Source: Eubacteriaceae bacterium (lineage in GTDB: Bacteria; Bacillota; Clostridia; Eubacteriales; Alkalibacteraceae). Taken from it: 64,000 nucleotides of DNA. The position numbers and the translations under genes were made by a program. The notes beneath the pieces were generated by a model. That model saw only the letters and a program-made list of their open reading frames with translations, ran no database searches and was not told the origin of the DNA. Within the stretch, counting starts at the first letter, position 1. The number at the start of each line of letters is the position of its first letter. This document shows, one piece after another, positions 43,064-52,143 of the stretch. The stretch is taken from NCBI GenBank assembly GCA_003446375.1, contig DMAW01000117.1:1-64000 (forward strand), in the 5' to 3' direction.

Positions 43064-43739
43064 AGTCGTACCCGCCTTTCTTGTCACCTACCACCTTGCC
43101 TCCATGCAAAGTGATGACCCTGGATTGCATATGGTTTACGATTTCCCTGTCATGGGTAGCCATTATTATGGTAGTTCCCCTGTCATTTATATCCTTTAAA
43201 AGCTTCATGATTCCAATAGATGTCTTGGGGTCGAGGTTTCCGGTAGGCTCATCGCATATTATGATCTTTGGATCGTTAATTATAGCTCTGGCTATTGAAA
43301 CCCTCTGCTGCTCTCCACCCGATAGCTGGTCAGGATAGTAGTTTTCCCTGTGGGAAAGGCCTACCATCTTAAGTGCCTGAGGCACCTTCTCCTTAATCTC
43401 TTTGTGTTTCTTTTCTATTATCTCCATTGCATAGGCTACATTTTCATAAACAGTCTTATCCGATAAAAGCCTGTAATCTTGAAAGACCACTCCTACTTTC
43501 CTTCTGTAAAAAGGAACCTTCCTTCTTTTTATTACTGTTATATCTTCTCCGTCTACGTATATCTTTCCTTCGCTGGGATCAAGCTCCTTTAACATCATCT
43601 TGATCAGCGTAGTCTTGCCTGCGCCGCTCTTTCCTACTACAAAAACAAAATCTCCCCTGCAGATGTTTAAGTTTATATCCGAAAGGGCAAGGTGCTTCGT
43701 TTTATCATAAGTCTTATTGACATTTTCAAACGTTATCAA
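43044..43739 (-). CDS. ftsE: Cell-division ATP-binding protein FtsE
   Basis: 231 aa. M-I-T-F-E-N-V-N-K-T-Y start, Walker A G-K-S-G-A-G-K-T near 36, Q-loop V-F-Q-D-Y-R-L-L, signature L-S-G-G-E-Q-Q-R near 137, Walker B I-I-I-C-D-E-P-T-G-N-L-D-P and switch A-T-H-D. Drives FtsX. Followed by the FtsX gene with overlap; preceded at 111 nt by the frameshifted peptidoglycan-binding gene. Confidence 0.97.
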   Translation of the reverse strand: MITFENVNKTYDKTKHLALSDINLNICRGDFVFVVGKSGAGKTTLIKMMLKELDPSEGKIYVDGEDITVIKRRKVPFYRRKVGVVFQDYRLLSDKTVYENVAYAMEIIEKKHKEIKEKVPQALKMVGLSHRENYYPDQLSGGEQQRVSIARAIINDPKIIICDEPTGNLDPKTSIGIMKLLKDINDRGTTIIMATHDREIVNHMQSRVITLHGGKVVGDKKGGYDCEDSYI

Positions 43740-43850
43740 ACTATATTACCTCCGAGTTGTTGAATCACACTTGTAAAGATTATGTAACTCTTTAGACATT
43801 ATATCAGAATAGCAGGCATATAAAAACCGGTTTAAGGAATTTTATATTAT

Positions 43851-44695
43851 TTATTCGCTCAACATATTAATCTTTTCCATGGTTTCAGGATCCATCTCTC
43901 CTGTTTCTTCTAAGTCGTTTTCCTGTTGAAAAGACATGACACCTTGCGCCGTCATGTTTCCGTAATGCCCGTCTGCTTGGCCCTCCAGATAACCTAATGC
44001 TATGAGCTTTGTCTGCATTTCTTCGATAGCATCTCCACGCTTGCCTATTTTATAGGTTATGGATTCTGCAAACAAGCTGTCGCAGGTTTTGCTGTCAAGC
44101 TCTCCTGTGACCTCGAGTCCTTTATCCTCTTGGTATTTTTCAACAGAGGCTCTTGTTTCTTCTCCGAACAAGCCATTGGGATATTGGGATAAATAATCCG
44201 TATAGTAAAGTATCAATTGATATCTTAGGATCTCTTCTCCTTCTTTGCCCAGCACATAGGAAACTTCTTCATCATTCAGCGCCGACATGGTTTCAAAGTT
44301 CAAAGTGCCGCTTTCTTCCAATCCCTTGTCAGCTTGATAGCTGGCTACGGCATCCCTTGTAGTTTCCTGGAAATTCCCGTTTGGAATATCCTGAATGTAA
44401 TCCATGTAGTAAAGGATCATTTGAAATTCATAAACTTTATCATCTGATGAACCTATAGAATATTCTGTGCCTTCTTCCAAATCCAAGCTATCGTCGTTTT
44501 GCCATCTTCACCGTCCTCGCCTATCTGCTCCATCAGCGAATATCTGTCGTAAAAGGCCATTTTCATCTGGTCGCTGGATAAGCTCAGTCCCATGAGCTTG
44601 TTTTCGATTATGTTCTTTCCCTCGAAAGATGCAGACAAAGACAGCAAAAATATCAATATCCCGCAATATAGAAATATACTTTTAAATGACTTCAT
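43851..44695 (-). pseudogene. Secreted peptidoglycan-binding protein with three PG_binding_1 repeats, frameshifted
   Basis: Two frames make one protein of about 280 aa. The 5' part (44453-44695, 80 codons) has a signal peptide (K-S-F-K-S-I-F then hydrophobic) and runs off-frame at G-E-D-G-K-T-T. The 3' part (43851-44486) has three PG_binding_1 repeats: L-I/M-I-L-Y-Y-x-D-Y ... P-N-G-x-F ... Y-Q-x-D-K-G-L-E twice, and a third with A-L-G-Y-L-E-G-Q-A-D-G-H-Y-G. Adding one A to the A4 run at 44497-44500 merges the frames (G-K-N-D-D-S-L-D-L-E-E-G). The repeats bind the wall; next to ftsE it could position hydrolases. Otherwise the sequence is well preserved. Confidence 0.75.
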
Positions 44696-44751
44696 AAATT
44701 CGTCTCCTCATATTGGTTATTTAACAATTTTATCAACAATCGCCAGTCAAA

Positions 44752-46467
44752 TCAAGAATCAATATCTTCATCGATCCACGTCATTGCGTTAAGGGATTTG
44801 ACGAGCATATTCTCAGGTTTATAAAAAATCGCCGTTTTTTTCTCTCCTCTTGGCATAGAAAAGCTCTCAAAGTAAACCTTCTTGTAGATTTCCTTTGCGG
44901 GCGCTCCCCAATAAGCCGGCAGATGCTTTTTGACAAACGCTTCATCTTTAAGCATTTCAAAAGCTTCTTCTTTGCCCGGGCTTTCATGTGGCAGGAATTT
45001 CGCAAGCGGCCACTTATTTGATATAAGATAATCCATCTTTACCAGGTTTTCGACCAGCTGTCCATCAAACTCTTTTTCCAGCAAAAATCCCATCAATATT
45101 TCATAGGCTTTATCTTTTGATACTCCGTTATCAAAGTACCCATTGGCATCCCAATAATCTGCAAGCTGCCTGAAAAACTCGAACATTGTATCCATCTCCA
45201 TGTCCAAGACCATGTCTAATGTATATTTAAAGCTTCCGCTGTTGTAGTATTTATCAACTACATGTTCTACTTTCTCAAGGATGCTTATATCGCTATAGCT
45301 AAGATAGCTGTTTTTTAAAACCTGGTACGGAGGATAATCCCTGTGCTTGTATCCATGCTTGCCAAGAAGATCCGTCATTGGAGATCCCTTTAAAATCTTT
45401 AAAAACCCAAGTTGAAGCATATGGGGCTTAAGTTCTATTATCTCATTAAATGAAATCGCAAAATCATCTATGGTTTCAAAAGGCAATCCTGCTATCAGAT
45501 CCAGGTGCATATGGATATTTTGAAGCCTAAGGATTTTCTTGGCATTTTCCTTTATTTTTTTTATGTCGGTCTTTCTGTTTATTTCTTTTAATGTCTTTTC
45601 GTGTACCGATTGTACGCCTACCTCTAGCTGAATGAGCCCCGGAGGGCTTTTTGATAAAATATCTATGGTCTCCTCGTCCAACAGATCTGCCGCTATTTCA
45701 AAATGAAAATTCGTCCTTTGGTTGTTTTGAACGATGTATCTGAGTATCTCCTTGCTTCTTTCTTTATCGCAATTAAAAGTCCTGTCCACGAATTTTACCT
45801 GTCCTACTCCTAATTCTATAAACCTTCCTACATCTGCTTTTACCTTTTCGATAGATCTGAATCTCATGCTTTTTTCCACAGATGACATGCAATATGCGCA
45901 GGCAAAAGGACACCCTCGGCTGCCCTCGTAGTAGATTATTCTTCCATCAAGGTTTTCTAGCTCTTCGCAAGGATACGCCTCTTCCAATCCGTCCATGTCC
46001 AACAGGTCGAATCCATCTTTCGTAGATATTATTTCATCAGATTTCCTGTATGTAATGGAAGGCAGCATGCTTATATCCGAACCTGATTTTAATGCGTAGA
46101 TCAACCTTCTAAAAGCAGCTTCTCCTTCTCCTCTGACGATAAAATCCAAATTGTAGCTCTTTATTTGAGCTTCGGATTCAAAAGAGACTTCCGGCCCTCC
46201 TGCAACGATTATGGATTCAGGCATTATCTTTTTTAGGTTTCTTGTAAGCTTGGCCGTTTTCTCGCTATTCCAGATGTATACTGAAAATGCATATACATCG
46301 GCCTTTTCTTCTGCAAGCTTGCTTAATACGCTTTCAAGGTTATCGTTTATGGTAAATTCTCTAAGTATGACTTCTCCCTGATCAAAGTCAAGGTTTGATT
46401 TTATTGACCTGATCGCCAGATTTGTATGGATATATTTTGAGTTGAGGCTTGTAAGCACTATTTTCAT
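44752..46467 (-). CDS. B12-binding-domain radical SAM protein with DUF4080 C-terminus
   Basis: 571 aa. N-terminal Rossmann-like cobalamin-binding domain (about 1-130; V-A-G-G-P-E-V-S-F near 90), then a radical SAM core with C-P-F-A-C-A-Y-C near 186 (C-x3-C-x2-C), then a helical C-terminal part matching DUF4080. Belongs to the BchE/anaerobic Mg-protoporphyrin cyclase-like superfamily, members of which methylate, cyclise or rearrange unreactive carbons. Substrate unknown. Present as a single gene between tkt and the wall cluster. Confidence 0.92.
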   Translation of the reverse strand: MKIVLTSLNSKYIHTNLAIRSIKSNLDFDQGEVILREFTINDNLESVLSKLAEEKADVYAFSVYIWNSEKTAKLTRNLKKIMPESIIVAGGPEVSFESEAQIKSYNLDFIVRGEGEAAFRRLIYALKSGSDISMLPSITYRKSDEIISTKDGFDLLDMDGLEEAYPCEELENLDGRIIYYEGSRGCPFACAYCMSSVEKSMRFRSIEKVKADVGRFIELGVGQVKFVDRTFNCDKERSKEILRYIVQNNQRTNFHFEIAADLLDEETIDILSKSPPGLIQLEVGVQSVHEKTLKEINRKTDIKKIKENAKKILRLQNIHMHLDLIAGLPFETIDDFAISFNEIIELKPHMLQLGFLKILKGSPMTDLLGKHGYKHRDYPPYQVLKNSYLSYSDISILEKVEHVVDKYYNSGSFKYTLDMVLDMEMDTMFEFFRQLADYWDANGYFDNGVSKDKAYEILMGFLLEKEFDGQLVENLVKMDYLISNKWPLAKFLPHESPGKEEAFEMLKDEAFVKKHLPAYWGAPAKEIYKKVYFESFSMPRGEKKTAIFYKPENMLVKSLNAMTWIDEDIDS

Positions 46468-46510
46468 TTTACTATTCCTTTATGATTTATTCAGAGTTCA
46501 TTATAACATA

Positions 46511-46538
46511 TAAAAGACGATTTGCAGTGCAAATCGCC
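46511..46538 (-). terminator. Terminator of transketolase
   Basis: Stem GCGATTTGCA/TGCAAATCGT with 1-2 nt turn, then CTTTTATA on the minus strand. Confidence 0.8.
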
Positions 46539-46560
46539 TTTTGTTGATAAATCTATTTGT

Positions 46561-48531
46561 TTACAGCATATCCTTTACTATTTTAACCAGATTATCCACA
46601 TTGAATCCATAGTTGTGGATTATCTCTTCTCCTTTTGCGCTTGCTCCAAATCTATCGATGGCAAGGTTTCTGCCCTTCTTGCCTGTAAACTCAGCCCAGC
46701 CGAAAGACGAGCCCATCTCTACCGAAACTCTCTTTTTGACGCTTTTGGGAAGCACGGATTCTTTGTATTTGTCGCTTTGCTTCTTAAATCTAAACATCGA
46801 AGGCATAGAGACCACTCTGACGTCTATTTTCTCTTTTTGGAGCGCTTTTTGTGCTTCCAGCGCTAAAGATACTTCACTGCCTGTTGCTATGATTATGGCC
46901 TGCGCCTCTTTCTTTTCAGCAGATATGACGTATCCTCCCTTTTCAACGCCTTTAAAGCTTGCATTTTCCAGGGTGGGCACATTTTGCCTTGTAAGAAGTA
47001 TGGACGTGGGAACATCCTTTGACTCAAGAGCCAATATCCATGCCGCTTTTGTTTCATTGGCATCCGCCGGCCTGATCACATCCATATTGGGCATGGCCCT
47101 TAATCCTGCAAGTTGCTCTACCGGCTCATGAGTCGGTCCATCTTCTCCCACTGCTACAGAATCGTGGGTAAAAGCAAATATGGATGGTATGCCCATAAGA
47201 GCTGCCAATCTCATGGAAGGCCTCATATAATCGCTGAATATGAAAAATCCTCCTGCAAAGCCTTTAATCCCATGCAGCACCAATCCATTTACGATAGCTG
47301 CCATAGCATGTTCCCTCACTCCAAAGTTAATGTTCCTGCCCAAGGGGTTTTCAGGCCCGAAATCCCCGCCTATTCCCTTGACCTTGGTTGAAGATGACAA
47401 GTCTGCGCTTCCTCCCATCAAAAGCGGGTTCTTCTCCTGAAGAATTTTCAACATGTCTCCGGAAGATGCTCTGGTAGCCAGCAAGTCCTTGGGCTCATAG
47501 CCTTCAAGCACGCAGCTGTAGTCTATATCCAAATTTTCGCCTTTCATCAAGGCTTCTATTATCTTGCCCTCAATTGGATAAGTATTTTTGTATCTATCTA
47601 CCATGGACATCCAAACATTGTAGCCGTTCATCCCTTTAAGATCGTTGGATTCTCTAAAATCTTCGTAGACTTCTTCCGGAATCTCAAAAGGCGGATGGTG
47701 CCATCCCAAAGCCTGCCTTGTCGCCTTTGTATTTTCTTCGCCTAATGGAGCTCCATGTGTTGCGCTTTGTCCCTGTTGGGGAGAACCATGGCCTATTATG
47801 GTCTTTACTTCGATCAAAGTAGGTCCAGGCATGGTCTTTGCCCTTTCTATTGCACCGGAAATATCTTCAGTAAGCTCTCCGTCTTCAACTTTTATGTAGC
47901 TCCAGTTCATAGCTTCAAACTTGGCTTTGATATTTTCGCTTGTAGCCATCTTAATCGGCCCGTCAAGCTGGATGTCGTTTGAGTCAAACAGCACAATAAG
48001 CTTGTCAAGGCCCAGGTGTCCAGCCAGCGATGCCGACTCCATTGCAACTCCTTCTTGCAGATCTCCATCGCCGCAAAGCACATAAGTATAGTGGTCGATC
48101 ACTGTAAATTCGTCTTTGTTCAATTGGGCTCCGAGATATCTTTCAGCAATAGCCATTCCTACTGCATTTGATATTCCTTGTCCCAATGGTCCCGTAGTGG
48201 CTTCAATCCCTTCTGTGTGCCCGTACTCAGGATGTCCCGGAGTTTTAGACCCCCACTGCCTAAAATTCTTAAGCTCCTCCATGTCAAGGTCATAGCCTGC
48301 CAAATGCAGCGCCGAATATATCAAAGCTGAACCATGTCCTGCCGAAAGCACGAACCTGTCCCGATTTAACCAGTTCGGTTTTTCCGGATTATATGATAGG
48401 TGTTTGGTAAACAACGTATACATCATAGGCGCTGCTCCAAGCACTATCCCAGGGTGCCCGCTGTTAGCTTTATTAACCATGTCTACTCCAAGCATCCTTA
48501 GAGCATTTATTGACTGTATTTTTTTATTCAT
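46561..48531 (-). CDS. tkt: Transketolase
   Basis: 656 aa, full length. Thiamine diphosphate motif G-D-G-D-L-Q-E-G-V near 153, N-terminal A-N-S-G-H-P-G and G-P-L-G-Q-G motifs, pyrimidine-binding D-S-V-A-V-G-E-D-G-P-T-H-E-P near 463 and the C-terminal regulatory-like domain ending V-D-N-L-V-K-I-V-K-D. Moves two-carbon units between sugar phosphates; complements tal and rpiB elsewhere in the window. GAGGGG upstream of the ATG. Confidence 0.98.
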   Translation of the reverse strand: MNKKIQSINALRMLGVDMVNKANSGHPGIVLGAAPMMYTLFTKHLSYNPEKPNWLNRDRFVLSAGHGSALIYSALHLAGYDLDMEELKNFRQWGSKTPGHPEYGHTEGIEATTGPLGQGISNAVGMAIAERYLGAQLNKDEFTVIDHYTYVLCGDGDLQEGVAMESASLAGHLGLDKLIVLFDSNDIQLDGPIKMATSENIKAKFEAMNWSYIKVEDGELTEDISGAIERAKTMPGPTLIEVKTIIGHGSPQQGQSATHGAPLGEENTKATRQALGWHHPPFEIPEEVYEDFRESNDLKGMNGYNVWMSMVDRYKNTYPIEGKIIEALMKGENLDIDYSCVLEGYEPKDLLATRASSGDMLKILQEKNPLLMGGSADLSSSTKVKGIGGDFGPENPLGRNINFGVREHAMAAIVNGLVLHGIKGFAGGFFIFSDYMRPSMRLAALMGIPSIFAFTHDSVAVGEDGPTHEPVEQLAGLRAMPNMDVIRPADANETKAAWILALESKDVPTSILLTRQNVPTLENASFKGVEKGGYVISAEKKEAQAIIIATGSEVSLALEAQKALQKEKIDVRVVSMPSMFRFKKQSDKYKESVLPKSVKKRVSVEMGSSFGWAEFTGKKGRNLAIDRFGASAKGEEIIHNYGFNVDNLVKIVKDML

Positions 48532-48602
48532 ATCCTGTAATACCCCTCTTTCGAAAAATTTTCTACACTTGATTATTACCCTAAAAGAAGAAATCTACAC
48601 AA

Positions 48603-48623
48603 CAAAAAAACCGCTTGCGCGGT
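48603..48623 (-). terminator. Terminator of the flgM...csrA operon
   Basis: Stem ACCGC/GCGGT with a 4-nt loop, followed on the minus strand by TTTTTTTG, directly at the csrA stop. Confidence 0.85.
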
Positions 48624-48841
48624 CAAAGGTTTTTTAGCTTGCTGAAGCTGTCCATGGATACATTGGCAGCTTGTGCGTTTTCATTTTTGATATCGTCGAA
48701 TACTTCTTTTCTTAATATGCTTATGTTCTTCGGAGCCTCGATCCCTATCTTTATCTTGCCGTCTCCCATTTCGAGCACTTTTATCTCGATCCTATCGTCA
48801 ATCATAATGCTTTCGCCGGCTTTTCTGTTTAGAATCAGCAT
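48623..48841 (-). CDS. csrA: Carbon storage regulator CsrA (translational repressor)
   Basis: 72 aa. Typical start M-L-I-L-N-R-K-A-G-E-S-I-M-I, then D-G-K-I-K-I-G-I-E-A-P-K-N-I-S-I-L-R-K-E-V (RNA-binding segment with the late Arg). Binds GGA motifs in mRNA leaders, in Firmicutes mainly the flagellin leader. Overlaps fliW by 7 nt; FliW sequesters it, so both are made together. Confidence 0.97.
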   Translation of the reverse strand: MLILNRKAGESIMIDDRIEIKVLEMGDGKIKIGIEAPKNISILRKEVFDDIKNENAQAANVSMDSFSKLKNL

Positions 48842-49278
48842 CTTTGGGCCTCGTCATGGAAATACAATGGGTGTTTCACCGAATACGTCCCTTCGCTTAA
48901 AACGTACTGTTTTCCTTTTCCACAGGATATGTTCATTACTACGGGAGCCAACAGGTTGATAGTGCTCTTTTCAAAATCATCTGATAGGGTGACGATATTT
49001 ATGATAGCTATATCTTCTTTTTTATTTATGTCTATTTTCATAAGCTCTTCATCAGGTATGTCTATTTCATAGTCGCAGACAAAACGCCATGGATCTGCCA
49101 CCACAAATGAAACGTATTGTCTATCTATGTCCTGCATCACTTTAAATACTTCATTGTCCGGTATGTCCAAAAGGACGAATCTTTTGCTGTCTTCAAAGCC
49201 TAAAATGCCTTCCGGAAAGTCTATTATTGAATCCTCGCTTATTTCTGCTTCTCCTAGAAACTTTGTCAGGATCTTCAT
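48835..49278 (-). CDS. fliW: Flagellar assembly factor FliW (CsrA antagonist)
   Basis: 147 aa from ATG at 49278 (AAGGAG at 8 nt). Shows I-I-D-F-P-E-G-I-L-G-F-E near residue 19, F-x-V-x-D-P-W near 61 and the C-terminal N-L-L-A-P-V-V-M-N. FliW binds either flagellin or CsrA: when flagellin is exported, FliW captures CsrA and frees flagellin translation. No flagellin gene lies in the window. Confidence 0.96.
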   Translation of the reverse strand: MKILTKFLGEAEISEDSIIDFPEGILGFEDSKRFVLLDIPDNEVFKVMQDIDRQYVSFVVADPWRFVCDYEIDIPDEELMKIDINKKEDIAIINIVTLSDDFEKSTINLLAPVVMNISCGKGKQYVLSEGTYSVKHPLYFHDEAQRC

Positions 49279-49308
49279 TTGCATTCTCCTTGTATCGTAT
49301 GTTTATTG

Positions 49309-50214
49309 CTATCTTATATAATCCAGCAGGCTAGGCTGGAGAATCTTTGCGCCGGTAGACAGAGAAGCTTGATAGACCGTTGACATCATGCTAAATTCCA
49401 TCATCTTTTCCGCAATATCGATATCTTCGCTTTTGGATAACAGCTCCGTCATATTGAGATTTTCTGCCTCATTTCTCTGCTGGGCAGCTTCAAGTCGGTT
49501 ATATACAGCTCCCATCTTGGATCTAAACCTGATTACGTTGTCTATGTGCTTGTCCATGTCTCCAAGAAGATCCTTAGACAGAGCCTCAAGGTCTCCGTCT
49601 TCAAGGGCTTGCTTCACGCTAAGGAGAATCTCTCCAAGATCGTCGTTTCCCGTTACAGTCCCTTCGGTTGTAGTAAAGAGGCTTCCATCGCTCAACAAGT
49701 CGATTCCTACTTTAGGTGCGATTTCCCGGGAAATATTGTTGTTGTCTCCATTGTATGCCATCAGTCCTCCTTCTACGCTGAAAGGAGGCTCTGTAGTCTT
49801 TTGCCCTCCAAAGATATACCTTCCGTCAAAATTCGTATTGAACAGCTGGGTCAGCTGCTCGGTCAGCATGGACATTTCATCTACAAGCGCCGATCTGTCC
49901 GTATCAGAAAGAGTCCCGTTGGATCCGTAAACTATAAGATCCCTGGCTCTTAGCAAAGTAGCAGAAACCTCGCTTAAGGAACCGTCTGCAGTTTTAGCCC
50001 ATCCAAGGGAATCCTCGATGTTCTTCTTGAACTGTTCATTTTCACTAATCGAATTGCCAAGGTTCATTATCCTTGACACCTTCATGGGGTCATCAGAAGG
50101 CTTGCTGACTTCTTTTCCCGAGGAAAGTTGATTTTGATATTTCTGCATCTGTTTTAAGTTTCTATTTAAATTTCTTAAATAATTGCCTGTAAGTGTATTG
50201 TTTGTTATTCTCAC
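49309..50214 (-). CDS. flgL: Flagellar hook-associated protein 3
   Basis: 301 aa. Flagellin-like N-terminus (M-R-I-T-N-N-T-L-T-G-N-Y-L-R-N-L-N-R-N-L; helical D0/D1) and matching C-terminus (A-Q-Q-R-N-E-A-E-N-L-N ... Y-Q-A-S-L-S-T-G-A-K-I). Junction between hook and filament, exported by the flagellar type III system. 12 nt after flgK. Confidence 0.96.
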   Translation of the reverse strand: MRITNNTLTGNYLRNLNRNLKQMQKYQNQLSSGKEVSKPSDDPMKVSRIMNLGNSISENEQFKKNIEDSLGWAKTADGSLSEVSATLLRARDLIVYGSNGTLSDTDRSALVDEMSMLTEQLTQLFNTNFDGRYIFGGQKTTEPPFSVEGGLMAYNGDNNNISREIAPKVGIDLLSDGSLFTTTEGTVTGNDDLGEILLSVKQALEDGDLEALSKDLLGDMDKHIDNVIRFRSKMGAVYNRLEAAQQRNEAENLNMTELLSKSEDIDIAEKMMEFSMMSTVYQASLSTGAKILQPSLLDYIR

Positions 50215-50226
50215 ATCAAATCTCCC

Positions 50227-51762
50227 CTATACCCCTGTTCTATTTATCAAAGTGTCCAGCATCTCCGACAATGTTGATATGACTTTGGAATTGGCGTCAA
50301 AGCTCCTTTGAAACTTGATAAGGTTTGTTACTTCTTCGTCTATTGATACTCCGGAAACGGATTCTCTCCTATTGTTCAGCTGCGCCATCAAGGATTCTTG
50401 ATTGCTTGCCATATTGTTGGCATGCTCCGTCGATATCCCTACTTTTATGACTACATCCCTGTAGCTTCCCTCCATGGTCACTCCCCCGGGCACGTCCGCT
50501 ATTTTCATCGAGGTGCTATCGTAGACGAAGCTAGCTAGGTCCTTGAAGTTTATCTTGGTATTTCTAAGATTTGCTATAGCTAAAGCCCTGGATCCGTCAC
50601 CTGCCGGAGAAGCATCCGTCTTTCCTGTCGCCACTAGGCTCTCGTTTGAAAGTATCGCATCATTTACCCTGAAATTCAGTGCATTCTTCACCCCTGTTCC
50701 AAAAACGAAAAAGTCATTGCCTGCAACTTCGCTGTGTATCGTGTTTACCAACTGTGCTGTCCCTCTTGCGAATACGTCAAGTTCTTCTCTTCTTGACTCT
50801 ATTTCATTCAAGGCTTCTATGTTTCCGCCTATTTCCCCTGATCTGATGCTTGCAGAATTTATTGAATCTGCAGATTCATCATAAAAAACAGGGCTTCCGT
50901 TTCTGAACTGTTCTGCATCTTCAGCGCTCATGGTAAGGATCTTTTGATTTGTGGTGTCGCCTTGTATAGATATCAATAGGGAAACTGTTCCGTCCCCATT
51001 GTCTTCACTGCCGCTTATGACGCTGAGCTTTTCATCCTTGCTCTCTCCGGTAACCTCTGCTCCGCCGATCTTTATGGATACCCGTCCCCATTTGTCGTAA
51101 TCTTCAGTAAAGTCCGAAAGTCCCGAAAGCCTTTTCATAAGCAGATCTCTCTCGTCGAGCAGATCGTTTGGACTATGTCCTTTTACCGTTATGTTGAATA
51201 TTTGATCATTGACGGTATTAAGCTGGCTGATGATTGAATTTACGTCGTATATGTTCTTTTCTATGTTTCCCACCGTATCTGCCTTGAGCTCATCGATTTG
51301 ATTTGCCATATGATTTACAGTATCGGCAAATGTCTTTGATTTTTCCGCGACTATGCTTTGAGCATTGAGGCTCTCAGGATTTTTGCTAAGCTCCTGCCAT
51401 GAATTGAACATCTCTCCCATTGCAAAATTGAGCCCCGTTTCAGATGGCTCGTTAAAGACCATTTCGATTTGGGCCATTACTTCGCTCTTTGCAATGTACT
51501 TGTTCAGCGTGCTGTTTTCATTTCTTATCTGATAGTCTACAAATTCATCCACCATTCTTACGACGCTTTCAAGCTTTACCCCTGTGCCTAGCTGCCCGAC
51601 ACCTGCATAATCATATGCAGTATCTGCCTTAAGCTCCACTCGTTGCCTGGAAAAGCCCTCGGTGTTTGCATTTGAGATGTTGTGTCCTGTTGTATGAAGG
51701 GCAGTCTGCTGGGCGTTTAGCCCTTTGACTGCCGTATTGAACGTATTGAATAATCCTGCCAT
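50227..51762 (-). CDS. flgK: Flagellar hook-associated protein 1
   Basis: 511 aa. Starts with the rod/hook-type motif F-N-T-A-V-K-G-L-N-A-Q-Q-T-A-L and N-I-S-N-A-N-T-E-G-F-S-R-Q-R, ends with the helix F-Q-R-S-F-D-A-N-S-K-V-I-S-T-L. Sits between hook and FlgL. Nine nt after flgN. Confidence 0.97.
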   Translation of the reverse strand: MAGLFNTFNTAVKGLNAQQTALHTTGHNISNANTEGFSRQRVELKADTAYDYAGVGQLGTGVKLESVVRMVDEFVDYQIRNENSTLNKYIAKSEVMAQIEMVFNEPSETGLNFAMGEMFNSWQELSKNPESLNAQSIVAEKSKTFADTVNHMANQIDELKADTVGNIEKNIYDVNSIISQLNTVNDQIFNITVKGHSPNDLLDERDLLMKRLSGLSDFTEDYDKWGRVSIKIGGAEVTGESKDEKLSVISGSEDNGDGTVSLLISIQGDTTNQKILTMSAEDAEQFRNGSPVFYDESADSINSASIRSGEIGGNIEALNEIESRREELDVFARGTAQLVNTIHSEVAGNDFFVFGTGVKNALNFRVNDAILSNESLVATGKTDASPAGDGSRALAIANLRNTKINFKDLASFVYDSTSMKIADVPGGVTMEGSYRDVVIKVGISTEHANNMASNQESLMAQLNNRRESVSGVSIDEEVTNLIKFQRSFDANSKVISTLSEMLDTLINRTGV

Positions 51763-51771
51763 AAGTCACCC

Positions 51772-52143
51772 CTATACCGATTGGTCCACGATGCTGATCT
51801 CTTTTTGACCGCTGATCGTTCCCTTTGAAGAATACGTATTGTATCTCGACGTGTTGCTTTTAGATAGCGCCTTTAATATGTGGTCTTGAAAGCTCAAAGC
51901 CTGCTGGGTCAGAAGGTAGTTGGTCTCCTGAAGGGCGTCTATTTCAGCCACGAGGCTTTTTACGGCTTCTGCTTCACTTAGATCCATATCTTCAAAAGCC
52001 TTTATTTTATCGATATACTCCAGCTTCTTCTTTGTTATTGCCGTCAAGGCTTCTCCGTCTCCTCGTATCAAAACGGCTTTCTCCTCACTTAGGACCTTTA
52101 TCATATCCCTAAGCACAGACTCAAGTTTTTTTATAGCGCTCAT
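51772..52143 (-). CDS. flgN: Flagellar export chaperone FlgN
   Basis: 123 aa, mostly helical, coiled-coil character (L-R-D-M-I-K-V-L-S-E-E-K-A-V-L-I, K-K-L-E-Y-I-D-K-I-K). Low sequence conservation, but size and the position between flgM and flgK identify the FlgN family, which escorts FlgK and FlgL to the export gate. ATGA overlap with flgM. Confidence 0.88.
   Translation of the reverse strand: MSAIKKLESVLRDMIKVLSEEKAVLIRGDGEALTAITKKKLEYIDKIKAFEDMDLSEAEAVKSLVAEIDALQETNYLLTQQALSFQDHILKALSKSNTSRYNTYSSKGTISGQKEISIVDQSV

Noticed and set aside
44781..45005. Second frame inside the radical-SAM gene end
   Set aside because: Lies fully within the real gene in another frame, basic composition typical of shadow frames.
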